NCBI RefSeq assembly: GCF_018691265.1
Contig: NW_024881295.1
Coordinates: forward strand, 14,720,314-14,784,313
Length of the DNA stretch: 64,000 bases
Direction of reading: 5' to 3'
Origin: Tyto alba
Lineage: Eukaryota > Chordata > Aves > Strigiformes > Tytonidae
Each line of letters starts with the position of its first letter. Within the stretch, counting starts at the first letter, position 1. The position numbers and the translations under genes were made by a program. Positions 11,401 to 21,900 of the stretch are shown here, one piece after another. The notes under the pieces are model-generated. The model did not search any database and was not told the origin of the DNA. It was given only the letters and a program-made list of their open reading frames with translations.

Positions 11401-14300
11401 CAACTCACCGATGGGTTGCTGTTTGAGACAAGGATCCAGCTCTGCCCAGGTGTGCTCTTCTCCAGAGCAATCCTCCTTCAATGCAGGTCCAGGCTGCTTT
11501 TCTACAGCGGCATCAAAGGCAGTAGCCATGAGTTAGATAATCCCTTCCCTACTGCTGGAGTCATACCAGAGAAGTCTGTTTCCTCATCCATGCCACCAAT
11601 GGCATGATCTGCTCTGCAGTTTGTAGGAATTTGGACTCAGTTGAACAAAGGTGCTCAAAAGATGAAATACCACTCATTTCCATAGGATTCAGAGGCCCCT
11701 AAATGACCTTCTGAAATCAGGTCTCTGTCATCTTTTCCCCTCTCATGAGTCCCATCAAACCCCATGCTCAAATCTTATTTTAGAAGTTGTTGAAATGTGT
11801 AAAATTGTCACCTGTAATGGGATTTCCAGCTTCAGAAAAAAAAACCCAAACCACACCTTCAGCATTCCTTTCCTGTTCATACGTCCTCTCCACATGTTAG
11901 CTGTCAGGCCTATAGTGTCACACCAGTCCTCCCTCCCACCTTTCAGGAAGCAAATACCAGTGGCTTTCACAACAGATACACCTCCAGAAAACACACCATA
12001 AGCATCCAGAAACAAAATGATAAGTCAGTAGGAGTATTTGACAACAAACAGGCAGCACTTCCAGACCAGGCAGCAAGAACATTCTGGACTTTGGCAACAC
12101 TTAGATAGCCTTTTAAAGCCAGTAAAGTATTATTTAGCTGCACTTAAAATTGTGAGCCTTTCTAAAATACTTCTGTCAACTGCAACTGCTTGGATGCACC
12201 TCTGTTAATTCCGAAACAGCATTTTGCACTGACATAAGTCTGTGGCTTCATCTGCATTTCAAGTTGTTCACATTCCCATTTCATTATCTGCTCCTCAGCC
12301 ATCCGGGTTTCTGGCGAACAGGGGGAATCTGAAGCTCTGACTGCAGACACCAGCTAACTGCAGGCATTTACCAGATCGTAAATGAACCGAAATTCTTGCT
12401 GTGTACCATTGGGGCGCAGCTTCCTAAGCAAAAAAAAGGATGCAACTAGGTGTGGATAGCAGGGGAGCTAAGCCAGCTATACCCCTTTCATCGTGCGGTG
12501 CAGGCCCACGTTACAGACACTGGTGTAACTACGCTGCCATGGGCCTGCTGCCGCAGTTTCCATGTTCGCAGCGTGGCGGGGCCCAGCCCTTCTGCAGCAA
12601 CACGTCTGCAGTGCCCGGGGTTCGCCAAAGGAGAGGAGGCTGCCTGCTCTGCCCTGCTACAAGGCTCATTGTTGCCCCCAGGAGACACAAAGCCACACAT
12701 AAACTCACTGATGACTGTGGGTAAACACACTTCATTACTTTGACACCGCTGAAAAAGAACCTACAAAAAGGAGTGAGTTTCCCTCAGCTCCAATCCAGCC
12801 AGTAATTCCCATAAACCAGCTAAACTCTTGTGCTGGGACTGCTCCTTTTCCTGGTAAAACAAAAATAATATCTTTAAATATACGGAAGTACTATTTTCAA
12901 ATATTAATTAATGCTGTGAAACACACTGACTCATCAAAGATGCAAGGGTCAAGAGGGAGAAATCTAAGACACATGGCTCTGTCCAGTTGGGAAAGGGAGT
13001 GCTCCTGACTTCTGCTGGTTCAGGCTGAACCGGGACTGACAGCACACGGGACCATGTGAGGTCAGATCCTCAGTACCTTCAGCTTTGCTTTCCTTCTCCC
13101 AAATTTTTGTAAAAGATGGAAGTGCAGAAAAGGAACCTGCTCCATCGTTCAGGCAGTCAGCCAGATGACAGTCTTCACAGGGGAAAACCTTGATCTCATT
13201 ACCCATACCTATGAGCATCTTTTAGGATCAGCAAAAGTGGCAAAGCCAGTGAGAAAATACAGCATGTCAGCCACAGCTGCCAGCTTCTGGCTGTTTCTAA
13301 CTTGCTTCTGACAATCAAGGTGGTCCTCGGCTTATAGAACTAAAACCTAAGGCTTTCAAAACTCATTTTTGGTAGAAAAACAGAAAACCAAACCCATCAA
13401 CATTATGTATGAGAAGTACAGTGAGTACAAAGAAAATGAACAGCAACTGAAGTGGTCCTGGACCAGCCCTGTGGGTCTCAACCATCTGAAACCTTTGCCT
13501 GTGTCTGACACTAGTGTTTACTAAATTCTTATGCCCTGGCACCAATAAGAGACTTCAGCGCAAGCAGACTGCACAGCCACTAGGATTTTTAATGATCAAT
13601 AAATTATCTGCTGCTTTGGAAAAGCCAGTTATCGTATTTAATTTGACAGCCCCATGCAGGGTGAATTCCATAGACACAAAACAAATGTCAGGCCTCGAGA
13701 CTAACACACATTTCTCCAGATGCAAAATAGACACTCACCAGTTGCTCTCTTAGGAGGATGGAAAAAGCTAATCCCTCTAAATTATGTAAACCAAACAGAG
13801 AGTGAAGGCTTGAAGCCTCAGCATTCACTTTTAACAAGTAAAGCATAAACCACACTACCGCTTTCACATCTGCCTTTTAATATATATTTTTTTTTTTGTC
13901 TTTGAATGATATGCAGTACTATTTTAAGATCTGCAACCGAGTGCTTGTAGCTGGCACAGCTTGGAGGGAACTGTAGGTGCTCATTTCTCCTCAGGACTGT
14001 CACCCAGGACCCCTAAACGCTTATCGTGCTCTTGCAGAGAGACTTGGAACATGGTAGATCTTTTCCAATACAACTTTTATTTAATTTTGCATCAAGAAAG
14101 CCAGTGAGGGGAGAGCTTTTTCTTTTCCTTGCCTTGTATCTCATTCAGATCTGGGCTGGAACAGAAACAGAGGAGGGACATCCACTGAACTCTAAGTGCT
14201 TTCCAGCTCTGGTTCACATCTGTTACTAATGTATCTTTACATTACTGGGTAGTTTAATAAACAAGGAAGTAAAGATTTGTCCAGTGAATTTGGTCCTATC
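5445..14300. other. Upstream flank of RERG, no gene recognised
   Basis: Nearly nine kilobases without a recognisable exon on either strand. The sequence is AT-rich with short T or A tracts, for example 6529-6553. A CpG-enriched pocket at about 12480-12640 is listed separately. In mammals RERG and PTPRO lie head to head. I looked for N-terminal PTPRO-like coding sequence on the minus strand and saw none. Confidence 0.5.
12480..12640. promoter_or_regulatory. CpG-enriched pocket, possible distal element
   Basis: About a dozen CpG dinucleotides fall in roughly 160 bases (for example ATCGTGCGG, CTGCCGCAG, GTTCGCAGCGTGGCGGGG, CCCGGGGTTCGCC), against a CpG-poor background. It sits about 2.2 kb upstream of the main CpG island. 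Several overlapping open frames arise on both strands from the base composition. It could be a regulatory element or a small upstream exon; nothing decides between these. Confidence 0.3.
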
Positions 14301-14304
14301 ATTT

Positions 14305-14425
14305 CAGAACTTGATCCCCAGCTCTGACACTAGCCTCTTGGAGGGACTGACGCAATTACACGGTTCATTTTCCCCATTTGCAAATTGAAATAACAATGCT
14401 TTCCTTTGCCATAAGCCGTGTTGGG
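14305..14425 (+). repeat. MIR-class SINE fragment, sense
   Basis: The layout follows the MIR core region in sense. CAGCTCTGACACTAGC is followed by a degenerate TGGGCAAGTCACTT region, then CATTTTCCCCATTTGCAAATTG and AAATAACAATGCTTT, matching the MIR stretch CCTCAGTTTCCCCATCTGTAAAATGGGGATAATAATGC-type order. MIR elements are shared across amniotes and survive in birds as old, highly diverged copies. This one ends about 200 bases before the CpG island. Confidence 0.6.
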
Positions 14426-14629
14426 ATGTAGGGAGGAAGAGCGCTGCGTAAGGAGTTGGTGCTACTGGAAAGTGGCCTGAGGATGCAGCAACCGTGCTGT
14501 CGCTTCGCTTGTCAGCACGGGGAGAGACGATCTGGCTCTGTGCAGAGTTACTGCACAGGGTGGTACCGGTGAGCAGCGCTAGGCGGGTAAGAGGGAAGGG
14601 AAAAAAGCACTTGAGATGTTAAATTAAAC

Positions 14630-15540
14630 TGCGGAGCAGGCGTGGCCGGGCCCGCTCGCACGCCCTTATCCAAAATTTACACACGGGAACAGCAGCCGCC
14701 GTCCCACATAACTGCAGGCTGCGCTCCCGTCAAACGCTCCGAATTACAGGTCCGCGCCGGGCACCGCGTTCCCCTCGCATGAACCGAGGGCGAGGGGCCG
14801 GCGCCCCCCCCGCCCCGGCCCCCCCCGCCAACCCCGGGCCGCCCCCCCCGCGCAGCGCCCCGCGCCCTCCGCGCTGCGCCCGGCGGCCGGCAGGGGGCGC
14901 CGCGGCGCCGCAACGGCGGCGGGGGGCGCTGCGGGAGCGGCCGCCGGGCGGGCGGGGGCCGGGCGGCCTCTCCGCATTGTGCGGCCGCGCCGCTGCCGCC
15001 GGCGGGAGCGCCCGCGGGGCCGCCCCTCCCTCCCGCCCGCCCTCCGCTCCCCGCGGAGCTCCCCGGGCACCCGCCGAGCGCGGAGCCCTCCGCGCTGCTG
15101 GTCGCCGCGCAAGGGAGGTGAGCGCCGGGCGGCCGCGGAGCTGCTCCGCGGGTGCGGGGAGAAGGGAGGAGCGGGAAGGTAGCGGGGAGGAGCGTGAGCG
15201 GGGAGGTGCGGAGCGCGGTGCCCGCTGCGCGGGGGGCCGCGGAGCGGCGGTGTCCGCGGCACCTGCCGGGACGCGGCTGGGGAGCGGAGCCCGCCCGAAG
15301 CGGCGGGGATGAATCGCTGTCCGCGTAGGAACGCGGCGGATACCTGGCAGCGCGGGCGCGGAGCCCCGCGGCGCCGGGGTAGGTACCGGCTGGCGACCGG
15401 GAGCTTTCGTGGGGGGGAAAGCGCGGTGTCCCCCTCCCAGCCACCCGCCACGGCGGAGAACGGCGGGCGCGCTTCGCCTTTCCGCCTGTTCGGGCAAAGG
15501 GAGCGTGGTCTGGTGTTTACTCTTGAGCAGAATGAATCAA
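14630..15540 (+). promoter_or_regulatory. RERG: CpG island, likely RERG promoter
   Basis: Base composition changes abruptly from AT-rich to a block of about 900 bases packed with CpG and long C or G runs. GC-box-type GGGCGG motifs occur around 14946-14964. No TATA box is evident, as is usual for CpG-island promoters. It lies 1.2 kb upstream of the first coding exon of RERG, on the correct side, and contains a strong splice donor at 15118, so it probably holds the transcription start and a non-coding first exon. Overlapping Pro/Arg/Ala/Gly-rich open frames on both strands are composition artefacts. A divergent minus-strand transcript from the same island is possible but not shown. Confidence 0.85.
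14970..15117 (+). other. RERG: Candidate RERG non-coding exon 1
   Basis: The 3' limit rests on the sequence AAGGGAG followed by GTGAGC, a near-ideal 5' splice site with GT at 15118-15119. The start is only a guess inside the CpG island, since no TATA box or diagnostic initiator fixes it. Weaker alternative donors are GT at 15179 (AAG before GTAGCG) and at 15379 (GTAGGT). The exon would splice over about 1.5 kb to the coding exon near 16.6-16.7 kb. Confidence 0.35.
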
Positions 15541-15594
15541 GAACATGAAGCGGGACCCTTCTCTAAGGTGTCTTTACGATTTCCTTTTACAAGC

Positions 15595-15644
15595 TTTTTT
15601 TTTTTTTTTTTTTTCTTTTTTCTTTTTTTTTTTTTTTTTTTTTT
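15595..15644. repeat. T-rich tract, 50 bases
   Basis: Fifty bases of T interrupted by only two C (15615 and 15622). It lies immediately downstream of the CpG island, inside the presumed first intron. Confidence 0.9.
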
Positions 15645-15864
15645 ACTAGGGAGAAGCCTCGGGCTTTTATTTCAAGAAACACGTTTGAAATGCGTTTTGC
15701 TATAAAGCGGGTAATATTGAGAACTTCCTATGTCACTGTTAGAATTTATGGCTAAAGTGGGCTAAAGTTCTACCCTGTTTTAAATGGAGACTGAATTTTT
15801 GATGTTTTAGTCAGGGCTGAGGATCATTGTCATCGTCACAGTTGCCATTTTTTTCACCCGGGAT

Positions 15865-15980
15865 CTTAAAGCATTCTACAATGACAGGTACTGTTATTAT
15901 TTTTACTGTCCAGGTTAGAGAAATCAAGGAGATGAAGTGCCAAGTGACTTGCTCAAGGTCACAGTTTTGCTGCATGTATA
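15865..15980 (-). repeat. MIR-class SINE fragment, antisense
   Basis: The plus strand reads ACAGGTACTGTTATTATTTT, then a diverged GAGGAAACTGAGG region, GATGAAGTGCCAAGTGACTT and GCTCAAGGTCACAG. This is the MIR core in reverse: GGTACTATTATTATCCCCATTTTACAG, then GAGGTTAAGTGACTTGCCCAAGGTCACA. The match to the conserved core is clear despite divergence. It lies about 300 bases downstream of the CpG island, in the presumed first intron. Confidence 0.75.
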
Positions 15981-16605
15981 TAGATAATTCCCATGTGGCC
16001 TGTTAAAAGTGCAGTACCACAAATTCTGGCATCCTTTTTCTAACCTCATGCTTTGCCAAATGTTTCTGTATGAGCTGAGGCAGCTTAAACAAGGAGCACT
16101 ACAGAACTTTTGGGCATGGATTTGTTTAGCAGAACGTGCAGGGTACAGGCAGGGGGGGCGTTTTTAGGCAACTGCTGCTGAGTAACTGAAACCTTTCTGG
16201 AACCGGAGGGCTTGAGGAAAGATCAGCTGTCTGCAGGCTCTATTAGTGAGTGCTCATGGCTTCTAAATACATTCTACAAAAACTAATTCATTGGCGTCGA
16301 GACAAATACAGTAAATAGAAGCAATTGCAGCTGAAAGAGAAAGAATAAGGAACCTTGTGAAGCAGGTACTTTGGGTTGTTAAGTACCTTTTGCAATAGCA
16401 TGAAACAAACGGCGAGAGCTAGAAAGCTGAAGGTGGGCTTTGCACAAACAGTGCCAAACGTGCCAGTGGTGTTACTGTAACGTTTAAAGTGGGAACGTAG
16501 CATCAATTATAATGACTTTTTAAAAAAGAAGAAAAGGTGATGGGGGGGGGCTTTGAGGGAGAGCCTGGCTCCTTGCAGCTCCATCCTAGTGGTGTTCTTC
16601 CCCAG

Positions 16606-16719
16606 GCTCTGCATTGACGTCAGAATGACACGGTGAAGCCAAAGACAGGAGCTGGGAACAGTTCTTCTGCTTCACTTTTGACAATCGAGTGAATCTGTCG
16701 CCACTCCGTTCCTTCCAGC
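16606..16719 (+). other. RERG: Probable 5' UTR portion of RERG exon 2
   Basis: GTTCTTCCCCAG at 16594-16605 is a good acceptor, which would start the exon at 16606. A second acceptor, CCGTTCCTTCCAG ending at 16718, would leave only one base before the ATG; both could be used. With the longer form the leader contains a three-codon upstream frame (ATG at 16625, stop at 16634-16636) in a different reading frame from the main start. Confidence 0.5.
16615..16622. promoter_or_regulatory. Perfect CRE palindrome TGACGTCA
   Basis: The full eight-base cAMP response element lies 98 bases upstream of the start codon. CREB/ATF factors bind this site when unmethylated. It is outside the CpG island and its central CpG is isolated. 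It would be transcribed as 5' UTR if the acceptor at 16605 is used, or it could belong to an alternative downstream promoter. Its function is inferred only from the motif. Confidence 0.4.
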
Positions 16720-16780
16720 ATGGCTAAGAGCGCAGAAGTGAAGCTGGCGATCTTTGGTCGAGCTGGTGTGGGCAAGTCAG
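16720..16780 (+). CDS. RERG: RERG first coding exon (partial)
   Basis: This encodes the N-terminus of RERG, the Ras-related oestrogen-regulated growth inhibitor, a small GTPase that restrains cell growth. Twenty codons plus one base are present, starting MAKSAEVKLAIFGRAGVGKS and ending inside the next codon (phase 1), directly before a GTATGT splice donor at 16781. Residues 13-20, GRAGVGKS, form the P-loop (G-x4-G-K-S) that binds the phosphates of GTP. Residue 15, the position of Ras Gly12, is Ala, as in RERG of other vertebrates. Lys5-type residues and the KLAIFG strand before the loop also fit RERG and differ from its relative RERGL. The start has A at -3 and G at +4, a strong Kozak context. 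The full protein is about 199 residues in human and lacks a C-terminal prenylation box, so about 90 percent of it, including switch regions and NKxD motif, is encoded outside what I can see. Confidence 0.93.
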
Positions 16781-18951
16781 GTATGTTTGTTGTCTGATTT
16801 TTTTTCTTCTGCTTGTCATCAGGTAACTTTTTGCTCCCTCTGTGCAGACAAACTCTTTGTACAAAAGGACAGCTGTGACATTATTCTTGTGAGGAAGGTC
16901 AGGATCAGGCTAGGAGTCCTCTCTTCCTTGCTTTGCACACTATTTTTTCCAGGTTCTCCAGAATAAAAGTACTTTTATCACCTTTTTTTTAAAAAAAAAA
17001 CAACCAACCAAACAAACAAACTAAAACCAATAAAACAAACTTCCCACCCCAACTCAATCCCAATTCCCATGAAGTGAGTGGCAAGATTCCTCTTTTCCAT
17101 TGGAACAGAATTAGTAATATTTAATTTCTCTCTTTGTAGCTTGTGCTAGATGAAGGTATTTATAGTATGCTTCTTATTCCCTAAGATCAGATCCTCTGTT
17201 AAATATTGGATGACTTCTCTAATAGCTGTAATTCTGTTTGATTTCAGTGGGAAATTTTAGACTCAGCAACTCAAAGAATTTTTATTCTCAGTGCTCTCTT
17301 GGATTTACGTATTTACCAGGAAACCAAAAAATTATGATGTGTAAAGTTTGCATTTGGAGAGATCTTTTGAGAAATAAACACAGTCTGGTGAGTTCATATG
17401 GTAGAAACACAAGGGGGAGGCATTAAATGTTAAAAATTTTTGTCCATTCCTGCAGACAGCCTTGCCTTTGGTGAGACAGTGTAACACGAAGGTTGCAAGC
17501 TCTCTCAGGTAGTTGGGTGGTGGTGCCTTAACTTGACAGCTCCAGAACCACTCTAACCTGTCCTTGCACCACAGGGATGACGAAATAAGGAAACTGAGTA
17601 ATCATCTCCTGTGCCACTTTGGGAATTGTAAGATACTATTTATTTTAGAGAAATCTGCACAAGAGGAGCCAGGAGGTAGGACATACTGGTAAGGGCTTTA
17701 GGCTAGACTCAGCTGCTCTTAACCAGCCCCAGTTCCCTGAAGTAACTTTTGTATTAGAAGTGCCAAGGTTCTGGCCTGTAAACATGTTATAGTTTCGTTA
17801 ACTTCAGAAATGGTTGTTTATAAAAGCACATTTACCCAGAGCTATTCTACTAGAACACTATCAGTGAAGTAGCTCTGTCAGCCTTCAGGAAAAAAGGCGT
17901 ATGTGAGGCAGAGGTTGTTAGGGATTATAATGCTTATACAAAGACCATGCAGATTAAATTCTACCTTTTAAAATAAAATACCTGAGGGAATGCTGATAAT
18001 ATGCTGGGATAAGTTTAAACTGTTCCTTCTCCCCTGCTGCGCTCACCCCACTCCTCTTTTGTATTTGTATTTCACTGTCCAAGTTTTGCAAGTCACTTCA
18101 GTGGTTTTCAGCTTCTGGTTTGTCTTACATTTGGTTGACAGTTTCTGTCATTGTCCCGTCTTTTGGCTGGATTCAAAATAATGCAAGAGGATGTTGAAGT
18201 ATTTGTAGGAAAAATGAAACGCTAAAAGACTCCCCTTGCTCTGATATTCCTAATCATTTGTGAGCTTATATTTAAAAAATACAAAACTACCACTTAAATG
18301 CTCTGTCAAAATGCCTCACCAGCATAGGATCAACAAGAGCCTTTTTTACCTGTTGCATCCTTGGATTTTATGGTAAAAATGTTTTCCTGTAGTCCTGGAA
18401 CTGGTTGGGAGGTCATTTTTAATGAAAAGCCAATAAAAACATCCTAGTCCTGCAGAGTCCTTCTCCTCTCACTTTTCTTTTTTTGCCTTTGAGAAGCAAG
18501 GAAATGTTACATAAAATATGACTAAGGTCCCCTCTTTTTGACTGACCACGCATATGAATCTGTGTGGAAATGAAGCCGCAAATAAGTGGGCAGCGCAGTA
18601 AGGTGAATTTAAGGGGGTGGAAAGACTACAGAGACTACAGTGCTATTAGCTACGTTGACAGAGCAGCAACTGTGCCTCTCAGAATCTCCAGCTTGCTTAT
18701 GAAAACCCCTCTTGTATGTTCCCATAAAAGGATCCAGTTTCAACAGCTTGGCCAACTCCAGAGAAATAAGGGGGTGTGTGTGGTGGGGGGGAGGTGTCTG
18801 AAAATACCTATTTGCCTGTAGCCAACAGTAGCAATAGTGGGAGCTGTGGAACTGCTGTTACACCTTTGCTAAAAGCTGAGCTGAACACAAAGTAGTCTCC
18901 AGATAGCTGGATTTTGTGGATAAGTACCCTGCTAGATTAGTGTTGATAGCA

Positions 18952-18970
18952 TTTTTTTTTTTTTTTTTTT
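18952..18970. repeat. Poly(T) tract
   Basis: Nineteen consecutive T; simple homopolymer in the intron. Confidence 0.9.
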
Positions 18971-21900
18971 AGTGTAGCCATGTAATTCCCTATCCCTGTG
19001 ACCAGTTTGTAATAACGTTGTTAAGGCAGGATCCTGTGGCCATAGGTTACTAGAGCAGGCTTGGCCAGACAGCTGAAAGATAAGCCAGACTCTAGAAGCA
19101 AGAATGCAAGGCAGAATGCTGGAGCACGTTGGATACGTGCAATGAAAAGGAGACGTTGGGTGATAAATAAGGCCACTGTAATTGCCAGGAAGTCATGCCA
19201 AAATATGGTCACTGGCTTGCTTTCTTGGCTCATCTTCAGTTGCTGAGGAAGAGCCAGGCATTAGGTTCTTAGCCTGTAAGTGGCTTCACCACCTGACAGC
19301 ATCTGTGAAGTTACAGACACATACTGTAAAATCTGGGAGAGGCTCCTCTTCCAGTTCCTGACCGGGACTTTGGATCAGTGAGTCAAAGCATCTATGAGGA
19401 AAGAAGTGTTGTGCTTCAGGACACGTGGAGAATTAAAGCTGTCCCTCACGCACCATGGAAGTCAATAGAAGTGTTGCCATTACTGAGATCTGAGGAACAT
19501 CCTAATCTCCTCGTTAATGCTAGACATCTGTTTAATGGGGTTCAAGATTCTTTGTTGTTCTACTAAGTAGTCCCTTCGGACTAATACAAGACTCTCCCAG
19601 ACATGAGGTGGGAAACCAGAACATTGTTCACAAATCAGAATAGTGATAGCATCTTATAAAAGAGTTAAAGCCAGGGAAAACAAAACTTTTCTCCACTTTC
19701 TTGCTGCTAATCAATCTTCCATTGTTTAAGGGTTTAGAAAACAAATGGGGGGGAATAGCAAGTCTGACTGTCAGCCTTTTACTGTTCTCCTTCCTTGCCT
19801 TGTCTCCTCCCGTCTGCTGGAGAAGGGCAGCAGAATTGCTCAACTCACCTGTCCTGGTTTTTACCTAATGTAGACCTAAACTTTTCAAATAGAAAAGGAG
19901 GAGCAAGACAACTCAGAAAGGGACATGCAAGAATGCTCTACTAGGGCACTTAGTTAAGAATTACACTGAGTAGTAAATCACTGGTCAGCTCATCAGTTAC
20001 GAGTATCCCAACCTGCTCTTGTACAGCAGACTGGATGCTCCTCCATTCACCCAGTTCTTACTGTATAAAAGTTGCATAAACATTGCTTTAAACTAGCTGA
20101 AATAAAACAGATGAAGAGCTCTGCCTGAGCCAAGGAGCACTTTGCTGCTGCTTCGCTTGGGAAGAAGAGGAGACTCTCTGTGGGTGGGAAGGGACATTGC
20201 TAAGCCCTGCTATAGATGTCAGGGCTGCACCTCCTAATTTGGGCTAGAGTCAAGTAGCACTGACGGGGAGAGAGAGCTTTTAAAGTCCTTTTCTTTATGT
20301 CCAAGAGGAGCTTGGAGGGAGTGGAGAATCAAAGTTGAAGTGAATTACTTAAACACTGATGTTTAAATTGTTCTTCTGCTGAATCCTACAGCTTCATTCC
20401 TATGGTAACAAAAGTTAGAATTTCCTAAATAGCTCCTTTTAAAAATACAGTAGTAACAATTAATAAAGACTTCAAGACCTTGTTCTTCCATGTCATCACA
20501 AGGTACAGTACGTGCCCAGAAAGCTAAAGAGGAGTGAAAACATATGAACCACGAGGAGAAGAGAAGGGCATGTACTGGATAGCACTGCATGGCTGATGCT
20601 TTTCCAACTCGTAATTCAGTTGACTATGAATGCTCAAAATACCTCTGCTTAGGAGCCTCTATATTTTGTCCCCAAAAGAGAGAATGTCCAGCTGCAGCAT
20701 GTGCTATCCAACTTGCCTTTTTGCTGTGCATGTGCCAGGCTGAATACTCCAGGTTTCTGCGTTAGCGTGTATGGTGCACCCAGCCACCAGCAGATGCAGT
20801 TCTTGTCTGCCTGGATGGGCCATGCAGCTGCAGCCGTGGTATGCAACATGAAAGTGTGGGTGGTTTCTGCTGGTGCTTAAGCAACAGGGAAGATACTGAG
20901 GCTCCCACAGGCTCCCCCCAGTAGATATGTGCCTGCTTCTAGGCAGCTATGCAAATAATTTTCTTAGGCAATCAGTTACGTGAGACATGTAGCTGTTGTC
21001 ACTTTTTGATCCAGCAATAGCTCAGCATTTAGCCAAGAGTGTGATCGATAAAGCGGCATCAGTAAATATCATCCTGCAAAGAGCCTGTCCCATCTCTGAA
21101 ATGAAGATCATGCCAACTTCCGTCACTTTAGTTTCACGTTTGTGAAAGTCCTAAGTAGATGTAGATTTGTATCTCTTGGCTTACACCGTTTTCTGCGTCT
21201 AACCCAGGATAGGGGAACATACTTGGAAGAAAGATATCTGGACTTGAAAGTTCCTACAGAACAATTTCAAGCAACAGCCAAGCCAGAGAGGCCTACAACA
21301 AGTCTGTGTTTTGTTTTCATTATTTGGGGATAAAACTGAAAAACACTACCAGGGATCACTTCCCAGTTGCAAGGTTGGGGCATGTGGAGAATAGAACTGA
21401 ATTCAGTGCCACCCCACCCACCCCTTCCCTTCAAAAACAATATATAGGTTATTGGGAAAGAAGCCCATTTCAAAGTGATCTTCTACTTCACAAATCCCTG
21501 CTCATATGTTTTCCCCCACTAGTTTCATTTCAGGGACTTCTGGGGAGGAAACATGAGTTATTAAGAAGTGATTAGTCATCAAGCTCACAGCTCTGCTAGT
21601 AAGACAGGGAAAGCTACTACAAAAGCTTCAAAGTTCATGCTATACCAACTGATGTATCTAGGGAGGCTTACTGTAATAAGGTGCCCCTGAAATTCAGAAA
21701 TGTGGGTGGAAGGAGAATGGATTTTCTGTTGTTTGTTTTGGATTTTATTTTTGTTGTTGGTGGTGTCTCGTTTCTTTGTTTTTACACTGAATAGGTCAGT
21801 TACTTTTTTCTTCCTTTGTTCTTAAGAATGGCAGTGGCAACCAGATGCCTAAGCGATTATTCAGTGATCAAGTTTAACACCCACTGTATTAATTGTCCCC

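Noticed and set aside
1..14600. Possible PTPRO first exon on the minus strand, expected from mammalian gene order
   Set aside because: I saw no signal peptide or fibronectin-like coding sequence on the minus strand in this region.
14677..15497. Several open frames of 180-255 codons on both strands in the CpG island
   Set aside because: They overlap in multiple frames and both strands, are Pro/Arg/Ala/Gly-rich with no domain, and are the expected result of stop-codon depletion in GC-rich DNA.
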